From Varanus komodoensis (Eukaryota > Chordata > Lepidosauria > Squamata > Varanidae), in assembly GCF_004798865.1 (NCBI RefSeq), contig NW_025335268.1, forward strand, positions 54,429,922 to 54,493,921: a stretch of DNA of 64,000 nt, read 5' to 3'. Positions 13,339 to 25,295 of this stretch are shown one piece after another (the first letter of the stretch is position 1; each line of letters starts with the position of its first letter). A program made the translations under genes and the position numbers. The notes under the pieces were generated by a model that did not search any database, was not told the origin of the DNA, and saw nothing but the letters and a program-made list of their open reading frames with translations.

Positions 13339-14496
13339 ATAGTCCATAAAGTGCTTCCTTACATGCCACCACATAGAACTTCCTGAGACGGCATCGTTAT
13401 TTATGACTTGTCAGCAACTACAGACTGCTCCCTTTCGCCCAACATCCTTGTCACACTCCAAAATACAATGTGATGACTGTTGTATTTAAAAGTAAGACTC
13501 CGCAACCAGATTTCATGGGGAACCAAACTCAGTTATGTGACAACCACAGTCCTCCTCTTCTCATCTTTTTATAGGATCAGATGAAGGTTCCTAGGCATTC
13601 ACATCAGTCCATGGTACAGCTAACATTAGTGGATGTGCAACTGATTTAATTCAGGTAGTTTTCCAAACTCCCATCTAAGCCTTGCTTGGAAAATAATACA
13701 AATAAAGTGTTTTTGAGTTTAAGAGATTTGTGACACGTGAACAATAAATGGGTTAACCATTTATGATATTAATTTAGGAAAAAAAGAACATATATTCAAG
13801 AATTCCAATGAAATGAAACCATACCACTACTAATATGGTTATAAGACAGTACTCTTAGGGAGCCTAAAAGTAATCTTAAAGAAATAAATACTAAAATGGC
13901 CTTGCCATCTGGACCTAAAGAGGGGGTGCAAAGGCAGTGTAGGACAGACTCCTGACTCTGGAGATAATGATGCATGAGCTGGAGAATTTGTTTCTATTGC
14001 CAAAAGTTGTTGGGGCCAAGGGTGCCACCAAAATGGCTCCCTTAAGGAAAGGGCAGGCATTCTTTCTGGATCTAGTTTGTTTTTGACTAGGGCATCAAGA
14101 ACTACTAAATGAACCAGACACAAAAGACATAAAATTATACTTAAAATACCTGAAACCTATTTTTATACCTATTTTAAACTATCTGAGCTGAACAAAACTC
14201 CCAGTTCCTCCACATAGCAATCCATTTCTGGTTTCCCATTTCAGCAATATAATTCAGGCTGGGTGAGAGACATGTTGCTGGAATCACTCTGAAGCGATCA
14301 GGAATCAGAAATCCTTGCTGATTTACTTTCGCTCGCCCAGCAGTCTACCCACAGGTGCCGAGCTACGGTCTGACTTCCCTTGTTTTAAGAGCACAGTCAG
14401 TAAATGGACAGTCCTGATTTCAAATGTAAACATTTTATTTTAAATAAACCAGATTGTTAGCACTGATTAAGAAAATGGGAAAGCAAGCAGCATGTA

Positions 14497-14807
14497 GAGA
14501 GCCAGTATGGTGCAGTAGGTAAGACCACACGTCCATGACTCAGGAGATCTGGGTTCTGGTCCCTGCTCACCCATGGAGCTAACTGGGCGACTCTGGGCCG
14601 GTCACAGACACTCAGCCCAACCTACCTCTCAAGGTTATAGACTCAGAATAGTAGAGTTGGAAGGGGCCGTGAAGGCCATTGGGACCAACCCCCTGCTGGT
14701 TGCTGTGGTGATGAGCTTGAGAGCAGGAGGAAGAGAATAATGTAAGCTGCTTTGATTTCTATAAAAAAGAAAAGGGCAGGATATAAATCTAATAAATAAA
14801 TAATCCC
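14497..14807 (+). repeat. tRNA-derived SINE with LINE-like tail, interrupted by a CR1 fragment
   Basis: Begins AGAGCCAGTATGGTGCAGTAGG with a B-box-like GGGTTCTGGTCCC, then the 'GGGCGACTCTGGGCCGGTCACAGAC' type body, and ends GGGCAGGATATAAATCTAATAAATAAATAA. The body is split at 14636 by about 62 bp of CR1-type sequence. Same family as the copies at 5392, 6481, 37138, 39906, 52770, 53946 and 57198. Confidence 0.88.
14637..14699 (-). repeat. Short CR1-like 3' fragment nested in a SINE
   Basis: Plus-strand ACTCAGAATAGTAGAGTTGG followed by AAGGGGCC and CCAACCCCCTGCT is the reverse complement of the CR1 3' end, whose tail is an ATTCTATGA-type repeat. GGTT flanks both sides, consistent with a small target duplication. 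Strongly 5'-truncated. Confidence 0.7.
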
Positions 14808-14819
14808 TAAATATGTAGG

Positions 14820-15168
14820 ACTGCAGGTGGTGCAGTGGTTTAAACTGCTGTGCTGCTGGGCTGGTTGATCGAAAGGTCGCCGGTTCGAACCTGCACAACA
14901 GGGTGAGTTCCCGTTGCTCCGTCCCAGCTCCTGCCAACCTTGCAGTTCGAAAGCATGCAAATGCAAGTAGATAAAAAGGTACCACTTCGATGGGCAGGTA
15001 ACAGCATTCCATGCACTTCAGTGTTTAGTCACGCTGGCCACATGACCATGGAGACTGTCTGCAGAGAAACGCTGGCTCCCTTGGCTAGGAAACGGAGATG
15101 AGCACCACCCCCTAGAGTCTGGAATGACTGGACGTAACATCAAGGGGAAACCTTTACTTTTACCTTTT
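14820..15168 (+). repeat. tRNA-derived SINE with perfect 12-bp target duplication
   Basis: 349-bp complete element: A-box-like TGGTGCAGTGG, B box GGTTCGAACC, and a CTTTACTTTTACCTTTT tail. TAAATATGTAGG flanks it exactly at 14808-14819 and 15169-15180. The intact duplication and well-preserved promoter boxes indicate a fairly recent LINE-mobilised insertion. It landed at the A-rich 3' tail of another SINE (14497-14807). Confidence 0.92.
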
Positions 15169-15180
15169 TAAATATGTAGG

Positions 15181-17034
15181 CTCTGCCAAACTGCTAAACT
15201 AATTCAGCTTCTAAACAGGGCCAGGGTAGAAAAGTTGGCGGGGGTGGGGGATAACATATAATCCTTCAGAATCATCCCCATCAGAGAAAATGCTAAAGCA
15301 GAGCTGAAAAACCTGGAGCTCTCCAGGCTGCTCTGCATTATTCACCAAACTACTCAGAATCGTCTGTAGGTCAAAACAGGTATGCCTACAATGGGGACTT
15401 CTTTTCTGCTTAAAGGCTTTTGGGGTAGAAGGGTTGGAAACACAAGTCAAGCTTCCTTTAAGCCACATATTTTTCCCTATGAATTTTGTTCTAACAAACA
15501 GAGCTGGATGTTTTACAGAAAGGGTTTGGCATTCAAAGAAAGTTATACAGAACAGGTACAAATTTCTTAATGTGGCTAATGGTTTGGATTCTGAACTTCC
15601 TAACATTATCATTTTTAAAAATGAAGAAAACTAATCTGTTTAGTTTTAATAAGGAAGCCGATCTTCCTTACTTCCCCCTAAAATGAAACAAGAAAGCTAA
15701 TTTCACAGGCAGACCTTAAATGTTTTAGGCTTCTTTTTATAACTCTAATTCTTTCCCTTCAGTTTTTCAAGTAATGACAGCACTTCACTCACATCATTCT
15801 TAATCATCAGTGAAAACTGCATGCAATTTTATGTTAAAACATTTATGGAAAAAAAATGTGGGTCATGAGAAAGTCACCTGTGTTATTTCAATCTACTATG
15901 AAAATATTGGCCAACTAGTACAGTCATACGTAGATACAAAACTATTTCCAGGCTCTCATACTATAAAACCTGGTGATATACCCTAATGGCACTTCTTCAA
16001 ATTTACAAAATTCAAACAAAATAGCATGCCATTTTCCCCTCATCCATCTGACAACTGATATTTATATCATCTTATAATGAAAATATAGTTTTATGTAATG
16101 CACAACTATGGTATTCCCCTGTTTACTCAGAGTAATTTTAAAAAATTATGCTGAGAATAAGCCGCTGTGTTTCAATTCCCTATTCCCTCAGCTCAAGAGT
16201 GCATGGCATGGGACAGATCCATTTGCCTGTTCCCAGTCTCTTGGTCTTCAGTATTATTTACCCTTCAGTAGTTTCAAGGATATCTTCTCCACCTAAGACT
16301 CACAAATGTGTTGAAACCTGCCTTAATGGAACTTTCCAAAGACCGCTGTGTCACCTCCTCTCCCCCCGCCCAAAAAAAAAAAAAAGAAACAAAAAACCCA
16401 GCACAGCCTATCATACTTGCTCAGAAGGAAGCCCCACTGAGTTCAGTGAGGTTCATTCTGAGGTGAGTGGCTATAGGATTGCAGCCTGAACCATGCATTG
16501 GTTCATGTCATGTGCACTGTGCTTAGCAAACCTGATTGTGATCCTTGAAGACTTGTGTGGGCCAGTGGTAGACAATCCCCCCTCACAAGGATCTCAGGAA
16601 TGAGAAGGAAAACACACTTGTGGTGGAAGAAAAGAGTATACCCAAACCAGACTTCAGTGTCCTTCCTCTCCTCCCTAAAATCTGATTCTGTTCTGCTATA
16701 GAAAGCATGATATGCTAGCTTTGTTTTGCTATGCCTGTTTCAATTTTGGACCAAGGCATGTGAGCTCCTGATATCATCATTTCTTCTATGGTTGAGAAAG
16801 CTAAAGTAGACTATTGAGGAAGTCCTTGAGCACATGCATGCTAAAGACAGATCACTTTTTCAAGGAAGACATTTGGGCCTTTTCTACATGAGGAGTTAGA
16901 TCTGCTGCTTTACTGAGGTGTCTTCTCCTGCTTTTGTTCTAGGAGGAAAAATGAGTCCTTCCTGTGTTCCTTCTCCTTGGGGGTTTACATCGCTTTCTAT
17001 ATACTCTCGACCAAATACGCTATACTTGCAGATC
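15181..17034. other. Non-coding stretch, nothing recognised except a short repeat
   Basis: Contains the 16413-16492 repeat. The 133-residue minus-strand frame at 15211-15612 has no recognisable domain. Confidence 0.65.
16413..16492 (+). repeat. Dispersed repeat ('AGCCCCACTGAGTTCAGTGAG')
   Basis: GCTCAGAAGGAAGCCCCACT then GAGTTCAGTGAGG and 'TATAGGATTGCAGCCTG': a short dispersed family of reptile genomes. Relatives are at 24003, 46165 and 61272. Confidence 0.55.
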
Positions 17035-17265
17035 AAAGTGTCACCTTGTTCTGGAATGCTATGATTGAAAAGCTGCACAGGTTTTCCAAGACTTTTAATT
17101 GTTCCCAGAAACAAACTGGTAACCAGTGCAGCTCTTTCCAAATAGGTGTAATATGATCCCGTAAACGAGCAGCCATCAGCCCAATTGCAGTTTCCGAAAA
17201 GAGATCTAATGTAGCTCTGTGTGGAGTGAAGTGCAATAATATAATCTAGATGTAAGGCATCCATC
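17035..17265 (-). repeat. L2-like LINE fragment
   Basis: The plus strand carries 'AACCAGTGCAGCTCTTTCCA', 'AATAGGTGTAATATGATCCC' and 'AATTGCAGTTTCCGAAAAG', which is the antisense of the segment after the RT core of L2-like elements. Its far part resembles the left end of the 28845-29845 fragment. Confidence 0.7.
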
Positions 17266-17399
17266 ATTACAATCAAGTCAGAAACAGACACACACGGCGA
17301 GTTGAGAGTTCATCCGTTCAAGTATTTACAAACAAAGAGTATATCTAAAAATGACTCAGCCCCCTGAAATCATAGGAAAGCTCAAATGACATTTTTCTT

Positions 17400-17760
17400 A
17401 ATTACTTACCCATTGTTTATTGTCCCCTTCAACTACCCATTGACTATTGTCCTCTCCCCTGATTAGAAATCTCTGTTTCCAGGAGGCTAAATTGATCTAT
17501 ATTTCCAGTCACTGGAAGCTAGTGCAGACCTGTAGTTGACCCACACTACCCCTGACTTTTTAAAAGATAGCCCTCCACTCTGATTGGCTACAACTGCAGT
17601 TGGGGAAAGCTAGCTTGAGCTATATAAAGAGAAAGGCTGGTGAGGAAGCCAGATCAATGAGCATGAGGAACCCCAGCGGTGCACCTGATCCCCAGCAATA
17701 AAGCGTCAAGGTAAAAAAAGTGCTTTTTGTTTTGTTCTTTTCTAAGCATACAACTGAGTT
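17400..17760 (+). mobile_element. LTR-like sequence (possible solitary retroviral LTR)
   Basis: It has the layout of a U3-R-U5. An imperfect direct repeat (ACCCATTG...ATTGTCC, at 17406-17426 and 17434-17453) is followed by a CCAAT-type GATTGGCT (17582), TATATAAAG (17621) and AATAAA (17697). The TATA-to-poly(A) distance is 76 bp, as expected for a short R region. No flanking internal retroviral genes are seen. Ends are not defined and no target duplication was found, so it is treated as an old solitary fossil. Confidence 0.45.
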
Positions 17761-17949
17761 AAGCACCCATGTGAGTTTAGCAACAGGACAATGAGAACCG
17801 GGCAGTTGATTCTTCCCTACTTTCTCTTAATATACAACTGTTCCATGTAAACAAACCCAGTAATAACAATAAAAAAGCAGTTATGTAGGTAGAAAGTCAG
17901 CAAGTTTGCAAAGGTTATCTAGTGTATTGTACTGAGTTTTGTATGTACG

Positions 17950-19330
17950 AAATTGTGGATTTGTAATGCTGAGTGTAATGAGCTCTTGGCGCTCAGGGAG
18001 CAAATTTGTTCCACTGAAACCAAGGCTGCTGGCCTGGAAATGCTGGGAGAGACAGAAAGGATGGGTGACATGTCCTCCACTGTCGCAGAATATGGGTGTC
18101 TGAAAGAAGAGGGCACCATTCCGAAGAAGTGGGAAATATCCCTTAGAAGGAAGAAGTACCCCCCGGTGGCTTTTGATAGTGAGAAATTCAGTGATAGGGC
18201 ACAACATAGCTGTGATCAGCACATAGACCACATGGTAAATGAGCAGTCAATGAGTACTCCATGCTTTCAGGATAGCTCTGAAGATAATGCTAAGATGGAC
18301 TCTGTTCATGGGCAATGTTGGTACAGATCCTGGAAGTTAAATGTAGGTGGCTAGATAGGGTATTGAACTCTAGGGACATAAACGTTCCATGTGAAATGGT
18401 ACTTGTTCCACACATGGGGCCAGCTAGACAGGAGATGCTGTGAAGTCTCAATGCGTGGTTGAGGCAATGGTGTAGAGAGGTTCCGATTTGCTAGGCACAG
18501 GTTCACTAGGGAACAATTTGGGACAAGCTGGACCTGTACAAGAGGGACAGGTGGCACTTGAATCAGAGTGGAAGCAGACAACTGGTGCTTAATATAAAAA
18601 GGGGGAGGGAGCAGCTTTTAAAATGAACCCTACAGAAAGACAACAGGGGCTGGAAAGCATTCAGTTAAGGCTGAATCATTCCTTGGGGATGAAGGGGAAA
18701 ATGTCTTAGAAACATTTGGAATTTGGAAACAATGACCACAGTGCTATGAGATTTCACATACATTTAAGTGGAAAATTGCCAAGGAATTCCAAGACAATTG
18801 CAGTATAAAAGGGGGACCTTTCTAAAATGAGGGCACTGATAAAAAGGTAGCACTAAGTTCATGCAGTCGCTAGCATGGTAAATGTACAGTGTAAAGGAAG
18901 GTATTAGAGAAAAGATTTCCTCCGGATAATAAAAACCTTTGCCTAAATGAAAACAAGAAGGAACACAAGCTTGCTCAAAGGAAATGTCAGTAGATAATAA
19001 GAGTGCAACCAAAAGCAAAAAAAACAAAAAAACAAAAACAAAAACAAACAAAAAACAAAACAAAACCAAAATGAACAGTTTTTGAAGAGCATTTTACTAA
19101 TAGCATCAAGGTCTGACCAAAAATAAAAATAAATCTTTAAATAGAAGCAGGAAACCAATGGGGATATAGATGTATGACAACAGCGTTAAAAGATCTAAAG
19201 GAGGATAAGGAAATTGAGGAGAAGTTAAAAGAATTCTTTACTTCTGCCAAAACAAACAGGACTCTATATCCTTATCCAGCAGAGATCTCTCTTTGCTTGT
19301 TAACTCTAGACAAGGTGTAGGAAGCGGTCC
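17950..19330 (+). repeat. CR1-like LINE remnant (ORF1 esterase end plus endonuclease end)
   Basis: 17953-18354 is an open frame of 133 residues starting MWICNAECNELLALREQICS, consistent with a LINE ORF1. At about 18521-18612 another frame reads DKLDLYKRDRWHLNQSGSRQ and L, matching the C-terminal DxxH block of the SGNH-type esterase in CR1-like ORF1. At about 18727-18840 codons give NNDHSAMRFHIHLSGKLPRN then SKTIAV, the end of an AP endonuclease domain (SDH motif as NDH). ORF1 and the endonuclease end are only ~120 bp apart, so most of the endonuclease is deleted. An A-rich (CAAAA)n patch sits at 19015-19072. Confidence 0.6.
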
Positions 19331-19339
19331 AATCCAGTC

Positions 19340-20596
19340 TTTAAGAACCTCTTCCCTTCATGGCTATGATTCAGAGCAGACACCTTGTTGCTACTTTACA
19401 GTACACACACACACAAACACACACTTAAACAAGTAGCTGCTATATACAGAATGAAAAGACTAATCACTTTTGTTAAGAATGAATGGAACCATCCAGCAGA
19501 ACGGCATTACTGTGGAGTCTAACATGCAAAAATAACCACAGAGCAATATAAAAGGGAATAATTCAAAGAATTATTTCAAACCTTATGGATCTAGCCAGGT
19601 ACCAACAAATACAGCTGTGCATCTAGTGCTGTAAGTTGTGGGTGGGCCAAGAGTCAGCCTCCCAAAAAGCAAGTAACAGGATTCCAGGTGCCATCTGCCT
19701 GATATTCCTTTTTATTTATTATGATAGTTTCCTATAATCTTATCTGCAAAATGTGGGTTTGGCACATGTACACTAGATGGAGTGAACTCACTTTAGCAGT
19801 ATATTATTCTAAGGATAAAACAAGAAATATAGCAAGCTCTGATTTAAAGATGAAATGAGAGAAAGGGTCACTAACTTTGTTTTTCTATCCTCTAGAATAG
19901 GCACAACAGTTTAAAGTCTCTAGTATTTGACCCTCTAAAATTTCTTATAAAGTAGCTGAAACAAAATGTACATACTGTATTTCATAAGCAAAGGTCAGCT
20001 GGAAAGAGAAATTTACAGGTTAAACATCATTTTTAAAAGTATATTAGTAATGGGAACATGTTTATAGTACCTCATTATTCAAAAGCTTCAGAGTTGTAGC
20101 TATTTTTAAACAGAGAGCTACTTATAGAAGCTGTGAAAAAACACGAACACTTGGTCTAAGGATTTCAATATAGCTACATACAGTATTTGAATGAATAAAA
20201 ATGTCCAAATAAAAACGTGTTTCCAGAACGATTTCAACTAAATTAATTTCTCTAGTGAATATTGCTTCCTCTTGTTCATGTACAAGAAGTCTGTATTTAT
20301 ACCACATTTAATTATCTAGTTTTGAAATATTTGCAGAAGCAAGGACCTATCTTAAAGGCATGAATTAAAGGTCATGCTGGTCTTGTGTTGCAAGCAACTG
20401 TATTAAAGCTGCATGGAAAGTGTTTGGGATTGTATGACAAGTTGTTCTTTGATCCAGTAGAGAGTTCTGCAATTTTTCCCCAAACGCTTTTTCTTCTACA
20501 TCCCACACATAGTTTTCTGCATTGGTTCAAATTCTCTTCCAATTATCAAGAGTGATACAAGAAAGGGGAGAGTGGCAGGTTACATATCTTCTGTTG
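19340..20596. other. Non-coding stretch, nothing recognised
   Basis: Only the short AC repeat stands out. Confidence 0.65.
19403..19424 (+). repeat. (AC)n microsatellite
   Basis: AC repeat with one interruption (ACAAAC). Confidence 0.9.
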
Positions 20597-21150
20597 TTAT
20601 GTGCCGTCAAGTCATCTCTGACTTATGGCAACCCTGTGAATGAGAGCCCTCCGAAATGTCCTATCCATGACAGCCCTGCTCAGCTGCTCCAAATTCAGGA
20701 ATGGCTAATCTTTAATTGATTTCATATTTGGTCTTACTTTTCTTCTGCCTTTGACTTTCCTTAGCATGATTTTCTTCTCCAGGGAGTTTAAAGCTAAGGG
20801 TAGGAAGGGCAAAGCTGCTTCTCTTTCTCTGGTTATACTCTCTTCTTTCACTGTTATCAGGAATTGTTGCAAGTCATTGCTGCTTTCTGCCAGTGATATC
20901 ATCTACATAAATCAGTGAGGTTTCTTCTGCCAGTTTTTTACTCCTTCCTCAGATTCTAATCCAGCTTTCCTGGTGCTCTGTGTACAGAGTGAACAAGTAG
21001 GGAGATAAATGCATTCTTGTCTGACACCTTTACCTATGAGAAACCATTCTGTTTCCCCTATATTCTGTCCTCACAGTAGCTTTTTATCCATGATATGGAT
21101 TACACATCAGGACAATCAAGTGTTGAAGCACACTCATTTCTTTCAGGGCA
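20597..21150 (-). repeat. RTE-BovB LINE fragment with RT motifs, internally deleted
   Basis: The minus strand encodes RT-motif remnants: RQECILSPYLFTLYTE, then LIYVDDI (the YxDD catalytic motif), ESSNDLQQFLITVKEES, LEKKIMLRKVKGRRK, and finally LNLEQLSRAVMDRTFRRALI at the C-terminus. Frames shift between blocks, and a segment present in intact BovB between YxDD and LEKKIML is missing. Confidence 0.85.
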
Positions 21151-21779
21151 TGTTACTTGTAATAAAACCTATTTTTAAACTAGTTTTTTTTTGTTTTGCA
21201 GTTGTAAGAAAACACCAGAAGTATACAGCTATGTATGTAGTTGACAGGTGTTTTTAGAATAATGAATGCCTTTGATTTTATGGTATTTCATGTAAAAATT
21301 GCATGAACTCATTCTGATGTCATTTTATTTAAAAATTTCTTACTTTTGTCATAACCTTTGGATCAAACCAATGAACTTTTTCTGACCTTTAACATTATCA
21401 GAGCAATACTATGATGTCATCATGTTGTCATAATGCTAAGCCACCCAGGAATAGTCTTTTATGGCTGCCATAGCAACAAAGTATTAATTGGGTTTATAAC
21501 AAATTGTTTCTATGGCTTGTGATCTGTGTGCTGCTAGTTCATGTATCACCCTGCATGTGTGTTGAGATCATGACGTGAACTTCCACTCTGGCTATTTCAG
21601 TCACCTGAAATGAGGTGGAAATCCACTGCAGAAAAGGCCTTTTGGGTGGTGACAAGACAATTCATTTGCGTAATTCTTTTCCCAAAGAGAGTTACTTGCT
21701 ACCCCCACCTTGTTCTGTTTTAGCAAGAAGCATGTTAAATGTTTAATTCTAACTCGTCTACTGTCGTGCACACGCGTCC

Positions 21780-22270
21780 TGTCAAATTTCAGGTGTGATC
21801 ATGGGAGGCCCCCCTGCTGGTGGAGCTGATGATTCAGATTCTGATTTTGAAGTTGAGGTTATTTTTGAAACGGCTGAAACTCCAGCTGTGGTTCAAGGTC
21901 CTGAGACCCAGTGGGAGGTGGCAGTGGGGCAGATTAGCTCAAGGGCAGGTGGGGAGGCCAGGCAACCTGCCCTTGGGAACACTGAGGAATGATGGACTGA
22001 GGGAGGAGATGCTGAACTGGGAAGCCTCTCAAATGGGGAAGCCCCGCCCCTCAAGGAGATGGTGCCAGCCGCTTCCTGCCAGTGCTGGAGGGATGGCCAA
22101 CAAGGGGCACCGCGGGAGGAGCGAAGGGACGCCTGTTTTCACAGCAAGCCTCCTCCAGGGTTGAGACACAGAAGGGATCATAAAGAGCTTCAGGAAATGA
22201 ATGGCAGAAAGGGCCATTCCACTCCACTTTGTGTTACTTATGTATAACAATAAATATCACTAAGCAAAGA
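21780..22270 (+). mobile_element. GC-rich dispersed repeat, possibly LTR-derived
   Basis: A sharp compositional island in AT-rich DNA, with a short acidic open stretch (GADDSDSDFEVEVIFETAET) and AATAAATA near 22250 close to its right edge. It looks like part of a retroelement end but I cannot assign the family. No host gene is recognised. Confidence 0.3.
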
Positions 22271-25200
22271 CACAGGTGAGACTGATACTGCTTGGAGGGA
22301 GAAACCCAGACTGCGACATCCACTGCTTCTAATCTATTAATTTTGCTTACTGCAAATTGCTCTGTTTTGATTTTATTCTATTGGTCTACTGTGAACCATT
22401 ATCTAAAGGGCACTACTGAAAGGATTAAAAAAGAAAAAAGCCCTTTGAAGAAGCCCAGTTGGGTGGCTATGTATTTATAGCTGTGTGGACTGGAGGTCAT
22501 CTACACCTGTGATGCTACTTAAAAGCCAAGGTCAGTGCCACAGTAGCTATAAACACAGCAGTTTTAACATATTCAAAGGATCATGCAACAAGTCAAAGCT
22601 TACCAATTTCGAAAGAAAAGCTCACAGAAAACAAGAGAAGCTGTGAAATATAACCTCTTCTTAGTTCCTAATTCAGCTCAGGATTTGATTGTGTGGCTAT
22701 TGATGCAAGCCAGCTGCATCAAATGTGCCACATTACAATAGTGCTATAAGCTCTTCCTCCTTCTAAGCAGCAGCAATATAGTCTTCTCGTGTTCAAAAAA
22801 AATAATAATTGAATGCTTGTGCCAGAATATCTCTGCAAAGTTGAATGAGGTTATGAGGAGGGACCTGAAGGGATGGGTGTATTTGCATTTACAAATAGAT
22901 TGTGCATCCTGAATTTGTTTCTGTACCTGGCTGGCAATTTCAAAGCAGCTGTTCTATTTTCCATTTTTGAAATGGTATTTTGTTGATGCTGGTTTTAGAC
23001 TCTTTTTTCAAGATTATGAATGGTAGCTCTATGTGACGTTTAATGTAGGTCAAGTCTCAAGCTTTCTGTTTCTCAGGGCATCTCTCTAATGACTCATTCC
23101 ATCACCACAGTCAAATTTCTACCATAGACTTTACTATGTGGATTTGTTGTCTATCTTGATGCTGACTTTGGGGGCACAGCTTATTTACTCCAGCAAGAAG
23201 CCATTGATTATGGGAGGGCTTTATGTCAATATAGGACAAGCCAGGGCATAGTTGCATTGCTTCTACTCTGAAAAACAGAAGTCAGTCTAGACATCAGTCG
23301 TGGAAAGCACATCACTTCCTGCAGAGTATGACATTTCTAAAATGCAGTTGGAAATTTTCAGCCATGTAAAATTAAAGGGATGGATTAAGCCACTTTAAAA
23401 AAAGAATTGGTTGAATTATATAAATTGGGGAGGGCATCGTGGGGGGTGTCTGGTGCCCACTTAAAAAAAAGTTTGGTGCTGAACTGCTGCAGGATGTTTA
23501 AAAGTCACAATTTTAGATTGCTTTCAACCTAACTTTAAAGTCTCTGCAGCAGTTTTGCTGCTAAAATTCAGCAGCATATTTTTACTGCTGTGCTACTAAA
23601 TTCTGGCTACAGGGTTAGCGGAGGGCATACTGGTGGATGGTGGTGCTGCATTTGGCCCCTGGGCTGAGCATTGCCCACCTTGGTTTAGAACATCCAGAAG
23701 TGCTAAAAACTTGTTTCTTTGCTTCTGTTTTTAAAACTCAACACCAAGTATATAATTAGCACAAGGTGTACTGCCAGGGAAGATATATTTTGGGAACTCT
23801 TGCTGACCATCACATAATTCTTACTTGTCATATAAAGAAAAGAAAGGGGAAAAGACCCCTACAAGTTATTTGCAAATCCCAAATCCACCTACTTCACCGG
23901 AAAGTAAAGCACTAAAGGGATTGACCCCATGTACATATGTGGTGCCACCTCCTATAGTTTCACTAACCACATTAATTTCAGTTTACAAAAATACTTGTTT
24001 TGTTGTACATTTACAGAGCAATTCTGTACATGTTTACTAAGAATCCAATTGTGCTGAGTTCAGTGGGACTTGTTTCCAGATAAGTACCATGGATAGCACC
24101 CCAACTGGAGTAAAAAATGGAACGGATATATGGCATTGGAGTCACCAGCCCCAATTTTGCTTGCTCGCCACCTTTTGCTACTGGAAGGCCAGTCGAACTT
24201 CTGACTCAAGGAATGAATGCTTCTTGAAACAGCAGCTCAGCTGGAAGACAGCTTTGCTCTTCCTTTCTGTACTGGGAAAGGCAAGCAGAGGAGCATGTCA
24301 GACTGAACGGCTGACTTGAGGGAGCACTGTTCCAGTCAGCAGCTGAGGCAGGATCCACTCCCCTATCCCCTTCCCTTCTCCACAAGGGTAAAGATTCAGG
24401 GAGGGGCAGTGCCTCACTAGGATCTTTGTGGATTTGGAGTGGATGACAAGCTGAATTCAGCCCACAGAATGGTCCTGCTTCATTTATTTCATACAAAGCT
24501 TAGATTTCAATACTTCCAATAGCCAAAGTTGTCATCAGCATCATGTACTACACATTGTACAGGATCACTGATTCCAACTTTGCAACTATACACTGAGGCA
24601 TCCTTCTCAATAAAGGCTTATTTCCATTAACTTGCAACTGGCATCATAATTAGTATCATCCCACAAGTGTTCTATATTCATGCAATATTTTTTCTCTCAG
24701 CCAAGAATTAAAAACACTGTTTAAAGATTTGCATAACTTTTAAACCCTCATCTTCACAACAATCCCTAAATTTTATTTGCCTCTCAAAATTAAGGACAAA
24801 ATGCTCTTTTTATGTGGCAATCAAGCCATAGGAAGCTGAAATAGTCCAAGGACAATTCTTCATAATTTATTCCCTCTGTAAGCAGCACTTATACCTTCAG
24901 AGAGGCCCTCATCTTTGAAAACTATAATCCAAATGAACACTAACAAGCTTGACTACCGGATTTTAAGTCTATTTCATCTTCTGTGAAGGACAGAGCTGAG
25001 AAGGGCATGCTAAGTGTTCAGGGTTGTTGTATTTCAGTAGCTACAGAAAATAATGAAAGCTACAACAAATAATGAAGTAATGAAGTTAGATTTACCGCAG
25101 AGATGGAAATGGGGATAAGTAACATTCCTCCCACATCCTAAGTTGCAGAACAAGATACGCCTTCCTAACTATCCAATGGGTTTGTTAAATCCTGCTGAAA

Positions 25201-25295
25201 CAACAGTAAGAAAGACTCTGAGACTTGAATATTGGCCAAAAAAGACAGAGCACGCCCAGTTTTTCCACTGTCCTAACCCCAGGATTGTTAACTTT
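22271..25295. other. Non-coding stretch, nothing recognised except a short repeat
   Basis: Contains the 24003-24090 repeat. No exon with family resemblance was found. Confidence 0.6.
24003..24090 (+). repeat. Dispersed repeat, same family as 16413
   Basis: GTTTACTAAGAATCCAATTG then TGCTGAGTTCAGTGGGACTT and GTTTCCAGATAAG. Confidence 0.5.

Noticed and set aside
15211-15612. 133-codon minus-strand open frame
   Set aside because: No family resemblance or start/splice support; flanked by SINE sequence.
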